This document shows positions 1 to 7,534 of a DNA stretch of 64,000 nt, one piece after another. The notes under the pieces were generated by a model that had not been told where the DNA came from, made no database searches, and worked only from the letters and a program-made list of their open reading frames with translations. Origin of the DNA: an uncultured Lachnospiraceae bacterium (GTDB lineage: Bacteria > Bacillota > Clostridia > Lachnospirales > Lachnospiraceae); NCBI GenBank assembly GCA_946544235.1, contig CAMNMC010000104.1, positions 1 through 64,000 on the forward strand, read 5' to 3'. Made by a program: the position numbers and the translations under genes. Positions within the stretch are counted from its first letter, which is position 1; every line of letters begins with the position of its first letter.

Positions 1-91
1 GCGGCATGCTCTGCGCGAGGCGCGTGTTGCCGCAGGCAACTAATAACATCTCGCGCCGAGACGCATCCCCCGGAGGGTTTTTATATAATAA
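1..91. other. GC-rich left-edge segment with small inverted repeats
   Basis: I see no gene here. The stretch is much richer in G+C than the flanking intergenic DNA. It holds two short inverted repeats: GCGGCA at 1-6 with TGCCGC at 29-34, and GCGCGAG at 13-19 with CTCGCGC at 50-56. It also holds the motif CATCCCCCGGAGGG at about 63-76, which recurs once at about 13258. It may be the edge of a structured element cut by the window boundary. Confidence 0.4.
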
Positions 92-120
92 GGCCTCGCA
101 AACCATAGGTCTGCAAGGCC
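75..120 (-). terminator. Rho-independent terminator of the GH53 gene
   Basis: Read on the minus strand, a 13-bp stem (arms 108-120 and 92-104, loop 105-107) pairs completely when two G-U wobbles are allowed. It is followed by a T/A-rich run. It lies 45 bases past the galactanase stop codon. The wobbles pair only on the minus strand, which fixes the orientation. Confidence 0.7.
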
Positions 121-164
121 CATAATGACTGTCTCTATATCATTCAAGTCTTATTCTTATTCCG

Positions 165-1988
165 TCACTCGGAAGTCACCTCAAGATACCAGAGCTGACA
201 ATCTCCGCCCCAATAACTGTACTGCGCTATATTTCCGCCATCAGAAGAGCTCCAGCCATACACATCCAGGCATGATGCACTTCCTGATATTTTGGTCTTT
301 ATTGCATAGACTCCGCTTGATACCTCCACCAGCTCAAACTTCTGATTTGTACCGCTGTTTGATGTATACTGGGCGATATTTGCCCCGTTCGCCGAACTCT
401 TCTTAGCAACATCCAGTACCTTTGAATAGCCTGAAGCTCCTGTATAGATCGTATAATATCCGTCTCCGTCGGAAACCAGTTTGAATTTCTGGGCAGAGCT
501 GCCGTTATAACTGTACTGCTCGAGGTTTGCATTATTTGATGAAGAACCGGAGGCAATATTAAGATATTTTCCGCTGAATTTGCTTCTTATATAGTAAGTT
601 CCGTCCAGAGTACTGCTTACAGATGTTGATGTTCCCGAAGAAGATGTTCCGGATGAGGCATTACTGCTCTTACCTGCCATATCGTTAAATACATAGAGCG
701 ACTTCATGGCCTTTCCGTTTGTGTCAAAAAGAGCCATATTGTCCCATGAGGAACCCTTATCTTCGGTCGAATAATATGTTACCGAAGAATTATATAACAG
801 TTCAAAATTGCCTGATGAAGACGATGCCCAGCCTGTTCCGTATGTGCCCCAGGCTGATGATGAGGTTGGTATCCATGAAGGCTCCCAGTAAAATACACCC
901 AGACCGTAGCCGGATCTGTAATTGGTATTAACCTTGTTAACTGCAGCAGCTATATCCCTGACTGCCTCAGCCTGTCCGGAAACACTTACATCATAATTCT
1001 GATAATTCATACAGTAGCTTGAAACCGTATTCGAAGTACTGTCGAGATTATCCAGAGTGTATGGATAGGCGGTTTCGGCAACCATAACCTTCTTTCCGTA
1101 GGTCTTTGCTATAGTTGTAAGCGTAGTTGTAAGATCTGCAGAGGTTCCGTGCCACATCGGATAATATGATGCTGAATAAATATCATAATCAACGCCCTGC
1201 TCCTTGAGACACTTTGCATACCATTCACCATTTGTATTCAGATCAGTAAAATGAAGTGCCTTCTGTATACTCTTGCCATATGCACTGTTTATATCATCAA
1301 CCGCATAGCAGCCCTGCTGCATAAGGTCTGCAACTCCCGAGCTGAGATCCCATACACCGTCGTAGAGGCCTCCGACTCCGCACATGGAACCGTTTGTCTC
1401 ATTTCCGATCTGAACGATTCCGATATTCACACCATAGTCAAGAAGTTCGGAAAGTGCCCAGTAGGTATATCCGTAAACCGCAGATTCTTTCTGAGAGAGT
1501 GAATAATCTGACCATTCCTTAGGAGCAAACTGTTTCTCAGGATCGCTCCAGAAATCCGAATAATGAAAATCAATAAACACCTTCATTCCCGCATCGGTCG
1601 CTCTCTTTCCGAGCACCTTGGCATTGTACAGATCAGTATTTCCTCCTCCATAGCCCTTATAAGGCGAGCCTGAGTCATAAGGGTTATTCCAGATACGTAT
1701 CCTTACATAATTTACGCCTGCATCCGACAGTATATCAAACATATCTCCGCTCGTTCCGTCGAGATAATAAAACTCCGTGCCCGCATTCTCAAATGCAGTC
1801 AGAGACGATATATCGACTCCTCTTATAAAATCCGAAGGCAGCCCTGAAATGGCTGAAACACCGGAAATACTGCTCGCTGCAGATACTTCCTTCTCCTTTC
1901 CCTGTACTCCTCCCATCACACCGGCCCCCATCAGGAGTGCCATACAGCATGAAAGCACCTTTGCTCTGAGTCCCTGCTTCTTTCTCAT
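165..1988 (-). CDS. Secreted endo-beta-1,4-galactanase (GH53) with C-terminal ricin-type CBM13
   Basis: Endo-acting hydrolase of beta-1,4-galactan side chains of pectin, acting outside the cell. Starting at ATG 1988 gives 607 aa and a good site (AAAGGA at 1999-2004); an upstream in-frame ATG at 2018 lacks one. Residues 1-37 form a signal peptide. The GH53 domain spans about 50-438, with the family motif HYSDFW at 142-147, the acid/base Glu197 in IGNETNG and the nucleophile Glu305 in VAETAYP. A Ser/Thr-rich linker (440-461) leads to a ricin B-type beta-trefoil (463-604) with three Q-x-F/W-like repeats, expected to bind galactosides. No sortase signal or membrane tail is present, so the enzyme should be released. 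It stands apart from the galactoside locus at 10-25 kb but supplies its substrate. Family assignment is firm; exact polysaccharide preference is inferred. Confidence 0.93.
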   Translation of the reverse strand: MRKKQGLRAKVLSCCMALLMGAGVMGGVQGKEKEVSAASSISGVSAISGLPSDFIRGVDISSLTAFENAGTEFYYLDGTSGDMFDILSDAGVNYVRIRIWNNPYDSGSPYKGYGGGNTDLYNAKVLGKRATDAGMKVFIDFHYSDFWSDPEKQFAPKEWSDYSLSQKESAVYGYTYWALSELLDYGVNIGIVQIGNETNGSMCGVGGLYDGVWDLSSGVADLMQQGCYAVDDINSAYGKSIQKALHFTDLNTNGEWYAKCLKEQGVDYDIYSASYYPMWHGTSADLTTTLTTIAKTYGKKVMVAETAYPYTLDNLDSTSNTVSSYCMNYQNYDVSVSGQAEAVRDIAAAVNKVNTNYRSGYGLGVFYWEPSWIPTSSSAWGTYGTGWASSSSGNFELLYNSSVTYYSTEDKGSSWDNMALFDTNGKAMKSLYVFNDMAGKSSNASSGTSSSGTSTSVSSTLDGTYYIRSKFSGKYLNIASGSSSNNANLEQYSYNGSSAQKFKLVSDGDGYYTIYTGASGYSKVLDVAKKSSANGANIAQYTSNSGTNQKFELVEVSSGVYAIKTKISGSASCLDVYGWSSSDGGNIAQYSYWGGDCQLWYLEVTSE

Positions 1989-2081
1989 CTGAAACTTGTC
2001 CTTTCTTAAATAAAACACATTTGCATAGATACGGATCAGTCATATAAGCCGGCATAAATTACGACCGATCGATATATTAAG

Positions 2082-2103
2082 CACAGCCTTTGTCCCGGCT
2101 GTG
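2082..2103 (-). promoter_or_regulatory. Leader hairpin upstream of the galactanase gene
   Basis: CACAGCC (2082-2088) and GGCTGTG (2097-2103) form a 7-bp stem. It lies between the operator cluster and the ribosome binding site, so it is probably in the 5' untranslated region. I see no terminator-like T-run after it. Confidence 0.35.
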
Positions 2104-2112
2104 AACATATAC

Positions 2113-2260
2113 TTTGCGCAAATCGCCTGTTTAATCGGAAATACAAAGTCATTTTGCGCAACTAATTGTATCATGTTGCGCACATATTATCTGCAGGCAA
2201 TTTTTGCTCCTAAACACAACCGCGATTTTGCGCAACTTTTTTGTTCTTTTGTTGCGCAAC
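2113..2260. promoter_or_regulatory. Cluster of five TTGCGCAA-type palindromes (probable operators)
   Basis: This intergenic stretch before the galactanase holds five copies of a palindrome: TTTGCGCAAA at 2113-2122, TTGCGCAA at 2154-2161, TTGCGCAC at 2176-2183, TTGCGCAA at 2228-2235 and GTTGCGCAAC at 2251-2260. Centre-to-centre distances are 40, 22, 52 and 24 bases. A symmetric site with a central CG is typical of LacI-family repressors, and multiple sites would allow looping. The regulator is not encoded next to it. The rest of the gap 2019-2434 holds only the leader hairpin and the ilvE terminator. Confidence 0.6.
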
Positions 2261-2354
2261 CGGTTGTTCTTCATTTCTTAATCAATATATCATTTCCGTA
2301 TGTTTTTAGTCAAATTGTATTTTATCGTAATGTTTTACGATTTTTATTGTGCAA

Positions 2355-2397
2355 AATGCACAAAAGGCTCTGCAGCCTGTTCAGACTGCAGAGCCTT
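2355..2397 (-). terminator. Rho-independent terminator of ilvE
   Basis: Perfect 12-bp stem (arms 2364-2375 and 2386-2397) 38 bases past the ilvE stop. On the minus strand it is followed by a TTTTGTG run. Confidence 0.75.
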
Positions 2398-2434
2398 GTT
2401 CTCATCATTTAAATATTTATCAAATATACAGCTA

Positions 2435-3457
2435 TTACTCAATAACCTTGATCCAGCCTTCAGGAGCTTCAATCCTGCCCATCTGGATGCCTGTAAGTGT
2501 ATCATAAAGCTTCTTGGTTGTAGGACCCATCTCTTCCATTCCGCTTGGGAAGCAGATGTCTCTGCCATGATCATTGATCTTGCCAACCGGTGAGATAACT
2601 GCTGCTGTACCGCAGAGACCGCACTCATCGAAGCTGTCAAGCTCGTCAAGGAATACTTCTCTCTCCTCAACTTCCATACCGAGGTAATCCTTGGCAACAA
2701 CCTCAAGTGAACGACGTGTTACTGAAGGAAGGATACTGTTTGACTTCGGAGTGATGAACTTATTACCCTGAATGAAGATCATATTTGCTCCGCCTGTCTC
2801 CTCAACCTTGGTCCTTGTTGCAGGATCAAGATACATATTTTCATCAAAGCCCTTCTGATGAGCATCAACGATCGCATGAAGGCTCATTGCATAGTTAAGG
2901 CCGGCCTTGATGTGACCTGTTCCGTGAGGAGCTGCTCTGTCGAAGTCACTTACTCTGATATAGATTGGCTTAGCGCCACCCTTGAAATATGGTCCAACAG
3001 GTGTTGTAAGGATCCTGAACTGATACTCATCAGCAGGCTTAACACCGATAACTGAATTTGAACCAAACATGAAAGGTCTGATATAAAGTGTTGCACCTGA
3101 ACCGAAAGGTGGTACCCAGTCAGCGTTTGCTTTTACAACATCAACAACTGCCTGAATGAATCTCTCTTCAGGAAATACAGCCATCTCAAGTCTCTTACAG
3201 GTATCCATCATTCTCTGTGCATTAAGGTCAGGACGGAAAGTAACGATATGTCCATCCTCTGTTGTATATGCCTTAAGGCCCTCAAAGCATGACTGTGAAT
3301 AATGAAGCACGCATGCGCACTCACTCATTGTAATCGTATGGTTGTCGGTAAGCACACCGTCATCCCATGCACCACTCTTAAAATTTGAAACATAGCTCTT
3401 GTCGGTCTCCATATAACCGAAACCAAGGCTTCCCCAGTCAATATCTTTCTTAGCCAT
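2435..3457 (-). CDS. ilvE: Branched-chain amino acid aminotransferase
   Basis: PLP enzyme (fold type IV) that interconverts leucine, isoleucine and valine with their 2-oxo acids using glutamate/2-oxoglutarate. The 340-aa protein matches the usual length of the long bacterial form. The PLP-binding Lys lies in HIKAGLNYAMS, and the C-terminal CGTAAVISPVG is the family's phosphate-binding and active-site loop. ATG 3457 has AGGAG nine bases upstream; an in-frame ATG ten codons further out has no comparable site. The gene stands alone between two terminators. Its leader (3458-3621) contains a 15-base direct repeat but no recognisable T-box, so regulation is unknown. Confidence 0.95.
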   Translation of the reverse strand: MAKKDIDWGSLGFGYMETDKSYVSNFKSGAWDDGVLTDNHTITMSECACVLHYSQSCFEGLKAYTTEDGHIVTFRPDLNAQRMMDTCKRLEMAVFPEERFIQAVVDVVKANADWVPPFGSGATLYIRPFMFGSNSVIGVKPADEYQFRILTTPVGPYFKGGAKPIYIRVSDFDRAAPHGTGHIKAGLNYAMSLHAIVDAHQKGFDENMYLDPATRTKVEETGGANMIFIQGNKFITPKSNSILPSVTRRSLEVVAKDYLGMEVEEREVFLDELDSFDECGLCGTAAVISPVGKINDHGRDICFPSGMEEMGPTTKKLYDTLTGIQMGRIEAPEGWIKVIE

Positions 3458-3500
3458 AATTGTCCATCTCCTGTTCTTATCGATCATTATTATTGTCTGC

Positions 3501-3555
3501 AGTCAGCAAACCTGCAATACTGTTGCCACCTGCCGACTGTAGTCAGCAAACCTGC
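3501..3555. repeat. 15-bp direct repeat in the ilvE leader
   Basis: AGTCAGCAAACCTGC occurs at 3501-3515 and again, identically, at 3541-3555, exactly 40 bases apart, just upstream of ilvE. The segment is richer in G+C than its surroundings. Purpose unknown. Confidence 0.6.
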
Positions 3556-3609
3556 CGGCTTCGCCGCCAGTCGCCGCTCATATAGATACATTGTACTCTA
3601 AATAACCTA

Positions 3610-3653
3610 TCAGTCAAGAAAAAAACAGCATTTTTTTGCTAAAATGCTGTTTT
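3610..3653 (-). terminator. Rho-independent terminator of the dnaD-like/dnaC-like/prs operon
   Basis: Perfect 13-bp stem (arms 3622-3634 and 3641-3653). On the minus strand it is followed by a run of T residues. It lies about 85 bases downstream of the prs stop. Confidence 0.85.
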
Positions 3654-3737
3654 CTCTCTTATTTTTTACGTTAAGTTATATAATAACTTTAAATAATTAA
3701 TATTCGTATTCCCGAAACCGAAGCTTCTGAACCCCGG

Positions 3738-4937
3738 TTAACCCTCGTAGTTATCTGAAATAGTATGCTTAACCTTATACTCATTGATACGAGCCTGGAT
3801 TCTCTCTGACTGATCAAGGAGATCACTTATGGATGCATCATGATTAAGGTGATCAACAAGGTATGCGATATATTTGCTCATATCGGCTGATTCATACCAC
3901 TCTCTGTCGAAAAGCTCAGGCTTCTGATAGGTTACATTTGTTGTGATAACCTTATCGATGACGCCATCTGCCTTAGCCTTGTCAAATACATCAAGGCCTG
4001 CAGTAAAGAGTCCGAAGGTTGCGAGGCAGAATACTCTTCTTGCCTTTCTTCCCTTAAGCTCTCTTGCAACATCCAGCATGCTTTCGCCGGAAGCGATCAT
4101 ATCATCGATTATTATAACATCCTTGCCTGCAACATCATCACCCAGGAATTCATGTGCAACGATAGGATTCTTACCATTAACAACCTTTGAATAATCTCTT
4201 CTCTTATAGAACATTCCGACATCAACGCCGAAGTGGTTTGCAAAATAGATTGCTCTGTGCATAGCACCCTCATCCGGGCTTATAACCATAAGATGCTCCG
4301 AATCAAGTTCAAGATCAGGTGTTGTACGGAGGAGACACTTGATGAACTGATATGTTGGCATTACATTTTCAAAGCCATGAAGAGGTATGGCATTCTGAAC
4401 ACGTGGATCATGTGCATCAAAGGTGATTATATTTTCAACGCCCATGCCTACAAGCTCCTGAAGAGCAAGTGCGCAGTCAAGTGACTCACGATTTGTACGC
4501 TTATGCTGTCTGCTCTCATAAAGGAATGGCATGATTATATTTATCCTGTGTCCCTTACCGCCGATTGCAGCGATTATTCTCTTCAGATCCTGATAATGAT
4601 CATCAGGTGACATAGGCTTCTTAATACCGCTCTGAGTATACTCAATGCTGTAGTTTCCGACATCAACCATGATAAATATGTCCTTGCCTCTTACTGAGCT
4701 CTGAAGTGTTCCCTTAGCTTCTCCTGAGGCAAATCTTGGGCAGCATGAATTAAGAATAAATGTATCCTGCTCATAACCATCGAAGATTCTGCTCTCCTGC
4801 GGTCTCTTCTGAAGTCTTTCCTTTCTCCACTTGACAAGATAATTGTCGACCTTCTCACCCAGAGAACGGCAGCTTTCCAGCGGGAGAAGTCCTAACTGTC
4901 CTACAGGTATGGTACTGAGTTTACTTGAGTCTGGCAT
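3738..4937 (-). CDS. prs: Ribose-phosphate pyrophosphokinase, long form
   Basis: Makes PRPP from ribose 5-phosphate and ATP for purine, pyrimidine, histidine and NAD synthesis. At 399 aa it is about 80 residues longer than the classical enzyme, with an N-terminal extension and insertions. Landmarks are retained: the ESRQHKR segment of the ATP site, FDAHDPR (metal and ribose contacts) and the PRPP-binding loop in DVIIIDDMIASGES. GGAGG precedes ATG 4937. It lies 40 bases after the helicase-loader gene and probably shares its transcript. Function is secure; allosteric behaviour of this long form cannot be read from sequence. Confidence 0.93.
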   Translation of the reverse strand: MPDSSKLSTIPVGQLGLLPLESCRSLGEKVDNYLVKWRKERLQKRPQESRIFDGYEQDTFILNSCCPRFASGEAKGTLQSSVRGKDIFIMVDVGNYSIEYTQSGIKKPMSPDDHYQDLKRIIAAIGGKGHRINIIMPFLYESRQHKRTNRESLDCALALQELVGMGVENIITFDAHDPRVQNAIPLHGFENVMPTYQFIKCLLRTTPDLELDSEHLMVISPDEGAMHRAIYFANHFGVDVGMFYKRRDYSKVVNGKNPIVAHEFLGDDVAGKDVIIIDDMIASGESMLDVARELKGRKARRVFCLATFGLFTAGLDVFDKAKADGVIDKVITTNVTYQKPELFDREWYESADMSKYIAYLVDHLNHDASISDLLDQSERIQARINEYKVKHTISDNYEG

Positions 4938-4977
4938 TGTTTTTTCCTCCGTAAAAATAAATATATTTGTAAGTTAA

Positions 4978-6006
4978 TCAGTGTTCCAGCATACGTCTCT
5001 TCTTAGCCATCCTTATGTTGGCTCCGAAGATGTTATAAAAATCATAATTCTCGGCTATCCTCGAAGCAAAACGCTCCGTATAATTATCTCTTATCCCCTT
5101 TATATCCAGGTTAGAAGAAATTATGGTAGCCTTCCCCGCAACAATACGATTATTTATAACACGAAAGAGCTGTGTCACGCTCTGCCTGTTAAGTGACTCT
5201 GTTCCCAGGTCATCTATTATAAGCAGATCTGCATCAGATACAAAATCATACCGTGCTTTTTTCTCAATATCTCCTTCTCCGTCATCGCGTCTGAACAGAT
5301 AGCTGTTTATTACATCATCTACCAGTTCACCCGCAGAAAGGTATAAAACACTGTGTCCCTGATCAAGTATCTCCTTGGCAATACAGTTGGTAAGAAATGT
5401 TTTTCCTCTTCCTGTTTCACCGAAGATAATGATGCTTCCTCGCTGACTCTCGAAATTATGTATGTATTTCTTCGCTCTGTCAAGAATATTTTTTATATTT
5501 TCATATGGAGATATCTCCTCACCCGAGGCTGTCTCCTTACTGTAGTAGCTTATATCAAAGGTGCTGAAGTTCTCTTCAGAGAGCCTCCTGGCAATATTTG
5601 ACTGCCTGTATCTCTCCTCAATTATCATCTGCTTAAGGCACCTGCACTTTTCACCGTTAACATATCCCTCATCCTTACAAAGAGGGCATACATACCTTAA
5701 TTCAAGGTAATCCTCATCATAACCATGTTCTATAAGGAGCTTCCTCTTCTTCGCAGAAAGTATATCGTTTTTCTTCTGAAGCTCCGCAAGAGCGGCTATA
5801 CTTCCCACGCCTTCCTTTTCATCTGTCGAATGAATATTATTCCTTATCGCAAGGATCGTTCCTTCTCTCAGCTTATCATCAATTTCTTTTATCTCAGGTA
5901 TCTTATCATATACCTCTTCACGCCGTTTGTTCTGATCCTTCTTGGCAGAGCTTCTTCTCTGATCCAGTCTCATCAGGATCTCATCCATGTTAAATGCGTA
6001 ACTCAT
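4978..6006 (-). CDS. DnaC/DnaI-like replicative helicase loader ATPase
   Basis: AAA+ ATPase (342 aa) expected to load the replicative DNA helicase. The N-terminal half is helical and carries a Cys cluster (CPLC then CRC, near residues 107-120) like the zinc-binding region of DnaI. The C-terminal ATPase has Walker A GETGRGKT, Walker B LLIIDDLG and an arginine-rich sensor region. Its ATG overlaps the stop of the upstream DnaD-like gene (ATGA), which implies translational coupling. That pairing is usual for Gram-positive helicase-loading modules. I leave the symbol blank because dnaC means the helicase in some Gram-positives. Confidence 0.9.
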   Translation of the reverse strand: MSYAFNMDEILMRLDQRRSSAKKDQNKRREEVYDKIPEIKEIDDKLREGTILAIRNNIHSTDEKEGVGSIAALAELQKKNDILSAKKRKLLIEHGYDEDYLELRYVCPLCKDEGYVNGEKCRCLKQMIIEERYRQSNIARRLSEENFSTFDISYYSKETASGEEISPYENIKNILDRAKKYIHNFESQRGSIIIFGETGRGKTFLTNCIAKEILDQGHSVLYLSAGELVDDVINSYLFRRDDGEGDIEKKARYDFVSDADLLIIDDLGTESLNRQSVTQLFRVINNRIVAGKATIISSNLDIKGIRDNYTERFASRIAENYDFYNIFGANIRMAKKRRMLEH

Positions 6007-7187
6007 TCTTTCCTGTTGACCTCTCTCACGGACATTTTCGTAAGCTCATCCCACTCTTCATCAGTGCTGCTCTGTTTATAGTTTCCGAAGGTTCCGAGTC
6101 TTCCTTCAGTTCCCGTACTCTTCTTCCTTGACTTCTCAAATCTCTCATCCGCAGCCTCAATGTCCCTGAAGGTTCTGACATTGTCTTTATGCCATTTATC
6201 AAGTATTCCGTTTACGTAAGCAAAGGTTGCTGAGTTTGGTCTTGTGATTATAGCCCTTCTGCAGGCCTCTCCGATTATATCTTCTCCATAGCCGAATTCA
6301 TTCTGCCACATTTTGATGTAGCCCATTTCTGCCGGCGTCGGAACTGCGCGGTTTGTTATTCCGAGTTCACGGAATATCATTCTATAAAGTGAGCTGAAGG
6401 AAGCTGTATATTCCTCAGCCTCCTCACGGCTGCTTATGCCTCTTTCATACCAGTCAATGGCAACCGCCTGAACATAATTGGCTCTTGTTTTGGATATGGT
6501 CGCACAATACTCCAATAGATATTCTATCTGATCCTTTGGGAAACCGAGTTCATCATATATGTATATGAGCATGTCCGTGTCAGTCTGAGTAAGAAGCCTG
6601 TTGAAATACGCCTTCGCCTGGCCGACAAGATCCTTGAAATCCTCATCCTCCAGCTTCTCGGCTATTGCATCCGCATCAAGTTTTTCCTTAACCGGAGCTC
6701 TGTTCTTCTCTTCTCTTTCTCCTGCGAGTTCATCTACCTCAGCGATATGCTCCACTCTCTCAGTCTTCCTCTTTGCAGTACGTCCGGTTCTCTTCTTGTC
6801 CAGAAGAAGCATTTCGCTTTCCTCTTTCTCCTCGTCCTCTCCGAGTTCAGCTGAGAAATCAAGCACATTATCAAGCTCGAATCCCTTATCGGGAGCCTCT
6901 ATGTTTTTAAGAACTATGCCTGAGATATTTCCCTTCGTATCATATATAAAGCTGAGCACTCCGACTGATATCCAGTACTTTATCGCTCTGCAGACATCCT
7001 TCTCGGTACATCTGAAATAGTCAGCTATATCACTGACCGAAACAGGTCTGCCACAGGAATATAATCTGACAAGGTATAAATACACCTTAACGAAGTCCCC
7101 GTTGGCATCGGCCATGTAATAATCAATAAAATTGTTGGAGATCTCTGAAAAGGTCTCTCTGTTTTCTGTTGAAATTGTAATGTTCAT
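6003..7187 (-). CDS. DnaD-domain replication initiation protein
   Basis: Likely primosomal protein that remodels DNA and helps deliver helicase. The N-terminal region (to about residue 90) resembles the DnaD/DnaB winged helix. A charged low-complexity linker (about 110-180) follows, then a DnaD C-terminal domain ending near 350 with the YxxxxGI-type segment. I chose ATG 7187 because MNITIS fits the family N-terminus (394 aa). A TTG start at 7235 with GGGAG five bases upstream would add 16 residues and is a real alternative. It overlaps the helicase-loader gene by four bases and is preceded by a promoter and DnaA-box-like sequences. Confidence 0.85.
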   Translation of the reverse strand: MNITISTENRETFSEISNNFIDYYMADANGDFVKVYLYLVRLYSCGRPVSVSDIADYFRCTEKDVCRAIKYWISVGVLSFIYDTKGNISGIVLKNIEAPDKGFELDNVLDFSAELGEDEEKEESEMLLLDKKRTGRTAKRKTERVEHIAEVDELAGEREEKNRAPVKEKLDADAIAEKLEDEDFKDLVGQAKAYFNRLLTQTDTDMLIYIYDELGFPKDQIEYLLEYCATISKTRANYVQAVAIDWYERGISSREEAEEYTASFSSLYRMIFRELGITNRAVPTPAEMGYIKMWQNEFGYGEDIIGEACRRAIITRPNSATFAYVNGILDKWHKDNVRTFRDIEAADERFEKSRKKSTGTEGRLGTFGNYKQSSTDEEWDELTKMSVREVNRKE

Positions 7188-7311
7188 AGTATTTGCAATC
7201 TGCCTTCCACCTAGTGTCCCCTTTTGGCCGATCAATGTAACTCCCTTATATCAGCCGGAATACAGGCGCATTTTATCCTGTTTTTGCGCAGTATTCCCCC
7301 AGGGTTCTTAC

Positions 7312-7339
7312 AGTATACCACAAGTGTTTTTTTATGCAA
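7312..7339 (-). promoter_or_regulatory. Putative promoter of the dnaD-like/dnaC-like/prs operon
   Basis: On the minus strand, TTGCAT (7339-7334) and TATACT (7317-7312) are separated by 16 bases, a reasonable sigma-A pair. Transcription would start about 70 bases before the TTG start. Confidence 0.5.
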
Positions 7340-7374
7340 CCGCTCATCCCGTATGTGAGTATCTATTAAAATTT

Positions 7375-7534
7375 TGTGGAAACTGTTGATAATGTTAGAT
7401 TAATTGACAGACTATTTTCAACAACCCGCCTGTTTGCTCATATCTTTTGATTTGTCAGACTACTCGGCATTGTTGATAAAAAACAAAATCACCCGCCGGA
7501 TTAAGGCGAATGATTTTGTTAGTATTGTTGAAAA
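7375..7534. promoter_or_regulatory. Five DnaA-box-like 9-mers upstream of the helicase-loading operon
   Basis: Matches to TTATCCACA with one or two changes occur on both strands: GTTTCCACA (7375-7383, minus), TTATCAACA (7384-7392, minus), TTTTCAACA (7415-7423, plus), TTATCAACA (7471-7479, minus) and TTTTCAACA (7526-7534, minus). The last two overlap or abut the murC terminator. None is a perfect consensus. The rest of the gap 7236-7534 is AT-rich with no gene. Confidence 0.45.
7475..7520 (-). terminator. Rho-independent terminator of murC
   Basis: AACAAAATCA (7482-7491) pairs with TGATTTTGTT (7511-7520), with GCC/GGC pairs inside. On the minus strand a T-run follows. It begins 14 bases past the murC stop. 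Confidence 0.8.

Noticed and set aside
2101..2593. Plus-strand open frames upstream of the galactanase
   Set aside because: They cover the operator cluster and the antisense of ilvE, lack ribosome binding sites and encode implausible Cys/Phe-rich sequences.
3458..3621. T-box or leucine attenuator before ilvE
   Set aside because: No AGGGTGGNACCGCG-type antiterminator sequence and no leader peptide rich in Leu, Ile or Val.
7236..7534. Chromosomal replication origin near the DnaA-box-like cluster
   Set aside because: Boxes are imperfect, dnaA/dnaN/rpmH are not nearby, and there is no strand-bias switch of genes around it.
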